A stretch of DNA of 35,758 nt from an uncultured Clostridia bacterium (GTDB taxonomy: Bacteria > Bacillota > Clostridia > Christensenellales > UBA1242), in assembly GCA_904397185.1 (NCBI GenBank), contig CAJFOL010000085.1, forward strand, positions 1 to 35,758, written 5' to 3'. Each line of letters begins with the position of its first letter. Position 1 is the first letter of the stretch. The position numbers and the translations under genes are program-made. The notes under the pieces are model-generated. The model made no database searches. It had not been told where the DNA came from and worked only from the letters and a program-made list of their open reading frames with translations. This document shows, piece by piece, positions 30,783 through 35,758 of this stretch.

Positions 30783-31700
30783 ATGTCAGTTATTTCAATG
30801 AAACAACTTTTGGAAGCAGGTGTTCACTTCGGACATCAAACCAGAAAATGGAATCCAAAGATGAAAAAATACATTTTTACTGCAAGAAATGATATTCATA
30901 TCATCAATTTGGAAAAAACATCTGAGCAAGTCGACAAAGCATATCAATTTGTACGTGATGTCGTTGCATCAGGCAAGAATGTACTTTTTGTAGGTACTAA
31001 AAAACAAGCACAAGATGCTGTAAAAGAAGAAGCAGAGAGATGCGGAATGTATTATATCAACACACGTTGGCTCGGCGGATGTCTTACAAACTTCAAAACT
31101 ATTAAGTCAAGAATTGAAAGACTCAATAAACTTAACCAAATGGAAAAAGTAGGCGAGTTTGACTTATTGCCAAAGAAAGAAGTTACTCTTTTAAAGACTG
31201 AAAGAGATAAACTTGAAAAAAATCTCGGCGGAATTAAAGAAATGAGAGAACTCCCAGGAGTGATATTTGTAGTTGACCCTAATGTTGAGCACATTTGTGT
31301 TAATGAATGTAGATTGTTGAATATTCCTATGGTTGGACTTGTTGATACAAATGGAAATCCAGATAATATCGACTATGTTATTCCAGGAAATGATGATGCT
31401 ATTCGTTCTGTAAAACTTATTGCTTCAGCCATTGCAGATGCAGTTATTGAGGCTAAGGAGGGTGTATCATTAAAGAAAGAAGAGACTCAAGATGAAGATA
31501 TTGATATCGAGAAGGCTCTTGCTGAGACAAAACCTAACTTAGAAATTGCAGAAGCAGGGGAAGAAAATAGAAGCAAAAAAACTGCTAAGAAAAAGCCTGC
31601 TAAGAAAAAAGTAGAAAAGAAAGAAAATAAAGAAGAAAAGAAAGAAGTAAAAACTGAAACTATAGTTGATGATCAAAAGAATGAAGATAAAGGAGAGTAA
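30783..31700 (+). CDS. rpsB: 30S ribosomal protein S2
   Basis: This 305-residue protein begins with the S2 signature SMKQLLEAGVHFGHQTRKWNP and includes TRWLGGCLTNFKTI near residue 97, PGVIFVVDP near 158 and GLVDTNGNPDNIDYVIPGNDDA near 185. The core ends near residue 230. The remaining 75 residues are a Lys/Glu-rich, probably disordered tail with KKTAKKKPAKKKVEKKE, which is longer than the usual S2 C-terminus. AAAGGAGG precedes ATG 30783. It is followed by tsf two bases after its stop, the classical order. Confidence 0.97.
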   Translation: MSVISMKQLLEAGVHFGHQTRKWNPKMKKYIFTARNDIHIINLEKTSEQVDKAYQFVRDVVASGKNVLFVGTKKQAQDAVKEEAERCGMYYINTRWLGGCLTNFKTIKSRIERLNKLNQMEKVGEFDLLPKKEVTLLKTERDKLEKNLGGIKEMRELPGVIFVVDPNVEHICVNECRLLNIPMVGLVDTNGNPDNIDYVIPGNDDAIRSVKLIASAIADAVIEAKEGVSLKKEETQDEDIDIEKALAETKPNLEIAEAGEENRSKKTAKKKPAKKKVEKKENKEEKKEVKTETIVDDQKNEDKGE

Positions 31701-31702
31701 AT

Positions 31703-32359
31703 ATGAATTTTACGGCGAAAGACGTTGCTGAACTTAGAGCAAAAACAAATGCAGGTATGATGGATTGCAAAAAAGCACTTGTTGAAAGTGATGGAGATTT
31801 TGATAAAGCAATTATCTGGCTTAGAGAAAAGGGAATGGCTGCCGCAGCCAAGAAACAGTCAAGAATAGCCGCAGAGGGTATCGTTACTTCATATATTCAT
31901 ATGGGTGGAAAGATTGGTGTTCTTGTTGAGATTAACTGCGAAACAGACTTTGTTGCTAAGACAGATGAATTTCAACAAATTGGGCATGATATTGCATTGC
32001 AAATAGCCGCTGCATCTCCAAAATATGTAAGAGTTGAAGAAGTTCCTGCTGAAGTACTTGAAAAAGAGAAGGAAATCTTCATGAATCAATCTCTTAACGA
32101 AGGAAAACCTGCTCAAATTGCAGAAAAAATGGTTCAAGGAAGAATTAAGAAATTCTACCAAGAAGTTTGTCTTCTTGAACAAGCATTTGTTAAAGACCCA
32201 AGCAAGACTATAGCAGAATATATCACTGAAAAAACTTCTCAAATAGGCGAAAAAATATCTATAAGAAGATTTGTTAGATATGAAATGGGCGAAGGTCTTG
32301 AAAAACGAAATGACAATCTTGCTGAAGAAGTTGAAAAACAAATGAAGGGTAATAAGTAA
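31703..32359 (+). CDS. tsf: Elongation factor Ts
   Basis: This 218-residue protein is the guanine-nucleotide exchange factor for EF-Tu. The N-terminal UBA-like domain has VAELRAKTNAGMMDCKKAL and the core has CETDFVAKTDEF near residue 78. At 218 residues it lacks the longer second subdomain repeat of the 280-residue E. coli type, as is normal for the shorter EF-Ts in many Gram-positive bacteria. AAAGGAG precedes ATG 31703. It is co-transcribed with rpsB and ends at a terminator. Confidence 0.96.
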   Translation: MNFTAKDVAELRAKTNAGMMDCKKALVESDGDFDKAIIWLREKGMAAAAKKQSRIAAEGIVTSYIHMGGKIGVLVEINCETDFVAKTDEFQQIGHDIALQIAAASPKYVRVEEVPAEVLEKEKEIFMNQSLNEGKPAQIAEKMVQGRIKKFYQEVCLLEQAFVKDPSKTIAEYITEKTSQIGEKISIRRFVRYEMGEGLEKRNDNLAEEVEKQMKGNK

Positions 32360-32363
32360 ATTA

Positions 32364-32393
32364 ATATGACTGAGTGTTCAGTCATATTTTTTT
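32364..32393 (+). terminator. Terminator of rpsB-tsf
   Basis: ATATGACTGA (32364-32373) pairs perfectly with TCAGTCATAT (32378-32387), loop GTGT, followed by a T-run to 32393. Confidence 0.9.
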
Positions 32394-32477
32394 GACATTT
32401 TTTTATAAATTTAATTATTTTATGCACTTAATTTTAAATAAAAAAATAAAGAATATTAGCAATTTCTATTAAATCGT

Positions 32478-32506
32478 TTGCAAAAATTTTTACTTTATAG
32501 TAAAAT
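32478..32506 (+). promoter_or_regulatory. Promoter of frr-uppS-cdsA
   Basis: TTGCAA 32478-32483 and TAAAAT 32501-32506 are spaced by 17 bases. The start near 32513 places AAGGAG at the extreme 5' end of the mRNA, eight bases before ATG 32527. Confidence 0.65.
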
Positions 32507-32526
32507 AAATTGCAAGGAGTGATTTT

Positions 32527-33093
32527 ATGAACGAAATGATAGAAGAAATTGTTTTATCTTGTCAAGACGAAATAGATAAGGCTATCAATCATCAGTTAAG
32601 CGAATATCTTGTGATAAGAGCGGGTAGAGCAAATCCACATATTCTTGATAAGGTTTTCATTGATTATTATGGAGTGCCTACACCTATAAAAAATATGGCA
32701 AGTATATCGGTTCCAGAGGCTAGAATTTTGGCAATAAATGTATGGGATCAATCGCAAGTAAAAAATGTAGTCAAGGCTATATCAGCGGCAGACCTTGGGG
32801 TTAATCCAAATGATGATGGAAAGACAATAAGACTTATATTTCCAGCACTTACCGAGGAAAGGAGAAAGGAAATTGTCAAGTCCGTAAAGAAAATTGCCGA
32901 AGATACAAAGGTTGCTGTACGTGGTGCAAGAAGAGATGCTATGGACATGATAAAAGACCTTGAAAAAAATGGCGAGATTTCAGAAGACGAACGTGATACT
33001 TATGAAGATAATATTCAGAAACTTGTAGATAAAGCTTGTGACCAGATTGATGAGAACAGCAAGAACAAAGAAAAAGAAGTAATGGAAGTTTAA
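32527..33093 (+). CDS. frr: Ribosome recycling factor
   Basis: This 188-residue protein splits post-termination ribosomes together with EF-G. The family signatures are VIRAGRANPHILDKV near residue 28, YYGVPTPIKNMASISVPEAR and FPALTEERRKEIVKSVKKIAEDTKVAVRGARRDA near residue 110 (quoted in part). The coiled-coil C-terminus is intact. AAGGAGTG precedes ATG 32527. In most Bacillota pyrH lies between tsf and frr; here it is replaced by a terminator and a new promoter. The protein is the usual 185 residues. Confidence 0.96.
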   Translation: MNEMIEEIVLSCQDEIDKAINHQLSEYLVIRAGRANPHILDKVFIDYYGVPTPIKNMASISVPEARILAINVWDQSQVKNVVKAISAADLGVNPNDDGKTIRLIFPALTEERRKEIVKSVKKIAEDTKVAVRGARRDAMDMIKDLEKNGEISEDERDTYEDNIQKLVDKACDQIDENSKNKEKEVMEV

Positions 33094-33150
33094 TCTACAA
33101 TTCGTCAGATAAATTCCATTATATTTAAAAATATTATAAAAGGGATTTAT

Positions 33151-33843
33151 ATGACAAAATTATTAAAAGTACCTAATCATATTGCTATTATAATGGACGG
33201 AAATGGAAGATGGGCTACCAAAAGAGGACTTCCAAGAAACTTGGGGCACAAAGAAGGTGTTAATGCTGTTGAAAGAACCATCAAGTCATGTTTGAAATAT
33301 GGTATTAGGTATTGCACATTTTTTGCATTTTCTACTGAAAACTGGAAGAGAAGCAAAGAAGAAATTGATGGGATTTTTGATTTATTAAGGTCTTACATCT
33401 CAAAAGACAATAATATTTTTATTGAAAATCAAATCAAATTATCGTCTATTGGTGTTATTGACCCATTTCCTGACGATTTGAAGAAAGCATTAAATGATTT
33501 AAAAGAAAAAACGAAAAATTTTGATAAACTTGAAGTTGTTTTTGCTTTAAATTACGGTGGACGTGATGATATAGTTCGAGCGGTAAATAAACTTATAAAA
33601 CAGGGGAATGAAATAAATGAAAAAGATATTTTATTATCTTTAGATACGGGGGATATTCCTGAGCCAGATTTTGTCATTAGAACAAGCGGAGAGCAAAGAT
33701 TATCTAACTTTTTATTGTATCAAATGGCTTATAGCGAATTATACTTTCCTAAAGTTTATTGGCCAGATTTTAATGAAAAACATTTTGTTAAGGCTTTAAA
33801 GGCATATCAAAAAAGAAATAGAAGGTTTGGAGGTTTAAGTTGA
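33151..33843 (+). CDS. uppS: Undecaprenyl diphosphate synthase (isoprenyl transferase)
   Basis: This 230-residue cis-prenyltransferase makes the C55 lipid carrier for peptidoglycan. It shows the family motif HIAIIMDGNGRWATKRGLPR with the catalytic Asp near residue 15, FAFSTENWKR near 68, ALNYGGRDD near 145 and the C-terminal IRTSGEQRLSNFL plus YSELYFPKVYWPDF. AAAAGGG precedes ATG 33151. Its TGA overlaps the TTG start of cdsA, so it is translationally coupled to it. Confidence 0.96.
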   Translation: MTKLLKVPNHIAIIMDGNGRWATKRGLPRNLGHKEGVNAVERTIKSCLKYGIRYCTFFAFSTENWKRSKEEIDGIFDLLRSYISKDNNIFIENQIKLSSIGVIDPFPDDLKKALNDLKEKTKNFDKLEVVFALNYGGRDDIVRAVNKLIKQGNEINEKDILLSLDTGDIPEPDFVIRTSGEQRLSNFLLYQMAYSELYFPKVYWPDFNEKHFVKALKAYQKRNRRFGGLS

Positions 33844-34820
33844 AAACTAGATTATTGACATCACTCGGTATAGTGATTGTGCTTGCAATAGCCTTTATAT
33901 TAAAGGCATTTGTTCAAGATATTGGAAATTATTTCTTTGATTTATTGATTCTTATAATTGCTTGTTTTGCAAGTTATGAGGCATCAAAATTATTTTCTAA
34001 GATGGGAAAATACAACAATCAAATTTTGGCTACAATTTTCCCTGCTTTTTTGATGATTGCATTGTTACTTTGTACTGCATATGACTCTTCTATAGGAATT
34101 GGCTATACACTTGTTATCTCTGTTGCATTGCTTGTACTATTCTTTGGTATAGCATTTGTTTGGCCACTTACAAATTATAATGGCACGAAATCTGAAATAA
34201 GGACAAGACAACTGGACAAGTCTATAAAGCCAGTTAAGTATGCTCTTGTAAAAGCATTAAACACTGCAGTGGTTTTTGTTTATCCAGCATTTTTGCTTTT
34301 ATTTTTAACTTTAATCAACCATTTTGAGGACATGTCTGCCTCATTTAATGCACTAGCAGGCTTTAATGGATGGGTATCATTCTTTGTACTTCTATTTGCT
34401 TTACTTATACCTATTTTTACAGATACATTCGCATATTTGATGGGAGGACTTTTTGAAGGCAAAAAACTTGCTCCAAAAATAAGCCCTAAAAAAACTATTT
34501 CTGGAGCAATAGGTGGACTTTTATGGTGTGTACTTTTAATTGTAGCAGTATACTATATTTGTCATTCTATTCCTTCTATGGGGACGATTTTGGATGGTGC
34601 AGGAATAAGTGTTTGGAAAGTTATTATCATTGCTTTTATCGGCTCAATAATCAGTCAAGTTGGCGACCTATTTGAAAGTTACTTAAAACGTAGTGCTGGA
34701 GTTAAAGATTCAGGAAAACTTTTGCCTGGACATGGTGGAATGCTTGATAGGTTTGATTCATATATATTTGTGGCGCCTTACATTTTTATTGCTTTCAGTA
34801 TATTATTCATAGTTTTATAA
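33840..34820 (+). CDS. cdsA: Phosphatidate cytidylyltransferase
   Basis: This 326-residue integral membrane enzyme makes CDP-diacylglycerol from phosphatidate and CTP. It has about eight membrane helices and ends with the family signature SYLKRSAGVKDSGKLLPGHG and GMLDRFDS near residue 290-310. The start is TTG 33840, overlapping the uppS stop, with GGAGG nine bases upstream; no ATG is near. A soluble loop around residues 100-130 and a poorly conserved N-terminal half are as expected. With plsX elsewhere in the window it links acyl phosphate supply to phospholipid synthesis. Confidence 0.94.
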   Translation: MKTRLLTSLGIVIVLAIAFILKAFVQDIGNYFFDLLILIIACFASYEASKLFSKMGKYNNQILATIFPAFLMIALLLCTAYDSSIGIGYTLVISVALLVLFFGIAFVWPLTNYNGTKSEIRTRQLDKSIKPVKYALVKALNTAVVFVYPAFLLLFLTLINHFEDMSASFNALAGFNGWVSFFVLLFALLIPIFTDTFAYLMGGLFEGKKLAPKISPKKTISGAIGGLLWCVLLIVAVYYICHSIPSMGTILDGAGISVWKVIIIAFIGSIISQVGDLFESYLKRSAGVKDSGKLLPGHGGMLDRFDSYIFVAPYIFIAFSILFIVL

Positions 34821-34894
34821 TAAATTATTGATAGGACAAGTATTGCATTAAAGTACAGAAGAAATTGCTATTTTGTGAAAATATGTGAGGTTAA

Positions 34895-35758
34895 ATGATA
34901 GTTCTTTATATTATTCTTGCCATTGCAATTCTTCTTCTAATGGTGCTAATACATGAGTTTGGACATTACACAATTGGCAGGATGCTAAATTTTAAAATAA
35001 CAGAGTTTTCAGTTGGCTTTGGCAAAGCCATCTTTTCTCGTAAAAATAAAAGGGGGGAGTTGATATCACTGAGGATATTTCCTTTAGGTGGTTATTGTGC
35101 CTTTGCTGGCGAAGATGAAACAAACCCTGATGATAAGGATGCATTTACAAATCAAGCACCTTGGAAACGTATACTTGTTTTTCTTGCTGGTGTAACTTTT
35201 AATTTTGCTACCGCTGTTATTTTTTCTTTAATTCTGCTTTGTACTGTTGGCTATGATGTACCACAGGTAAGGACAAATTTTAATATAAACGATGAAATTA
35301 TTTATGATGTAGGGTCAAATGTAATAGACGAAGACGATTATATTATTAATAGGGATAGTGCTATAACATACCTTCCTGAAGGTGTAGAGACACTTCAACC
35401 AGGAGACGTCATAATTTCAATAAATGGTGAAAAAATTGATTTTGCTTTTGGTTCACTTTATGGGGATATGAGGACAAGAGAATATAGTGCATTGCAAGAT
35501 TATCTTGCCGAACAAAAGGAATTAAACCCCGAAAATTACAATGAAAGGGATGCGTTTTCAAATTATTCAGTTAGCACTACTGCTGTCGTAAAAAGAGATG
35601 GAGAATATATTGAAAATGTATATCTTGGTTTTTATCAAGTTGAAGTAAAATCGCCTGCAAAAGACGAGGAAGGAAACGTCATAGATGGGGAGTATGTCAC
35701 CTCATATGTCTATTGCCTTGACAGTCAAGTCAGCGCTTATGTATATTCCTTTGGTGAG
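34895..35758 (+). CDS. rseP: RseP-family site-2 metalloprotease, truncated by the window edge
   Basis: The frame is open from ATG 34895 to the last base, giving the first 288 residues. The zinc site HEFGH is at residues 20-24 inside the first membrane helix, and FPLGGYCAF plus LAGVTFNFATA follow. A PDZ domain starts near residue 155 (VETLQPGDVIISINGEK) and contains insertions. The second zinc ligand lies beyond the window. Family members cut membrane-embedded substrates such as anti-sigma factors. ATGTGAGG just before the start provides a weak ribosome-binding site. The gene follows cdsA directly; dxr, often between them, is absent. Confidence 0.9.
   Translation, partial: MIVLYIILAIAILLLMVLIHEFGHYTIGRMLNFKITEFSVGFGKAIFSRKNKRGELISLRIFPLGGYCAFAGEDETNPDDKDAFTNQAPWKRILVFLAGVTFNFATAVIFSLILLCTVGYDVPQVRTNFNINDEIIYDVGSNVIDEDDYIINRDSAITYLPEGVETLQPGDVIISINGEKIDFAFGSLYGDMRTREYSALQDYLAEQKELNPENYNERDAFSNYSVSTTAVVKRDGEYIENVYLGFYQVEVKSPAKDEEGNVIDGEYVTSYVYCLDSQVSAYVYSFGE

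Noticed and set aside
1..35758. CRISPR arrays, tRNA genes, insertion sequences, prophage or toxin-antitoxin pairs
   Set aside because: No spaced direct repeats, tRNA-like cloverleaf with a conserved TTCGA arm, transposase or integrase motifs were found by reading.

Overview
The window is a gene-dense, AT-rich stretch of a Gram-positive-type chromosome. It most likely comes from a spore-forming, anaerobic member of the Bacillota (class Clostridia), perhaps an uncultured gut lineage. The evidence is the phosphotransacetylase-acetate kinase pair, a sporulation sigma factor of the SigK type, YlbJ- and YtxC-like sporulation proteins, a threonine T-box leader on thrS, an RNase P RNA gene, and familiar Bacillota gene order (rpmF-plsX-rnc-smc-ftsY, ruvX-DUF1292, ytxC-thrS, yajC-secD-secF, rpsB-tsf, frr-uppS-cdsA-rseP). 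No tRNA, CRISPR array, insertion sequence, prophage or other mobile element was seen, and codon use looks uniform. Nearly all genes are on the + strand; only the ylbJ-like gene and one lipoprotein are on the - strand.

Layout. 1-1067: tail of an upstream frame, a bidirectional terminator and ylbJ (-). 1084-3435: a consensus promoter, an attenuator-like hairpin, then pta-ackA. 3472-10708: rpmF, plsX, rnc, smc, ftsY and a stand-alone FakA-middle-domain protein. 10762-13575: a possible short RNA, sigK, a divergent diadenylate-cyclase-like protein and rnpB. 13641-20027: an orphan gene, rarA, an acyltransferase-fold protein with a substituted catalytic His, a small membrane protein and polA. 20147-22112: a HAD phosphatase, ruvX, a DUF1292 protein and a 46-residue Lys/Ser-rich protein. 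22222-25899: a lipoprotein (-), ytxC, and a T-box leader with a ThrRS that lacks the TGS domain. 25973-30534: yajC, a protein with a Cys-His-Asp pattern, a TIGR04086-like membrane protein, secD and secF. 30588-35758: rpsB, tsf, frr, uppS, cdsA and a truncated rseP.

The genes mainly serve core functions: acetate/ATP metabolism, phospholipid precursors (plsX, cdsA), cell-wall lipid carrier (uppS), translation (rpmF, rpsB, tsf, frr, thrS), RNA maturation (rnc, rnpB), chromosome maintenance (smc, polA, rarA, ruvX) and protein export (ftsY, yajC, secDF). Most transcription units start at near-consensus sigma-A promoters, very often with 17-base spacing, and end at clear intrinsic terminators. Several starts were placed at an internal ATG because a Shine-Dalgarno sequence or promoter position favours it.

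No single obviously new multi-gene system is visible. The most promising leads are the divergent cyclase-like protein, the Cys-His-Asp protein inside the sec cluster, the degenerate E2-fold protein behind rarA, the small Lys/Ser/Cys protein at 21972, two promoter-plus-terminator units without a reading frame, and a set of apparently leaderless mRNAs.
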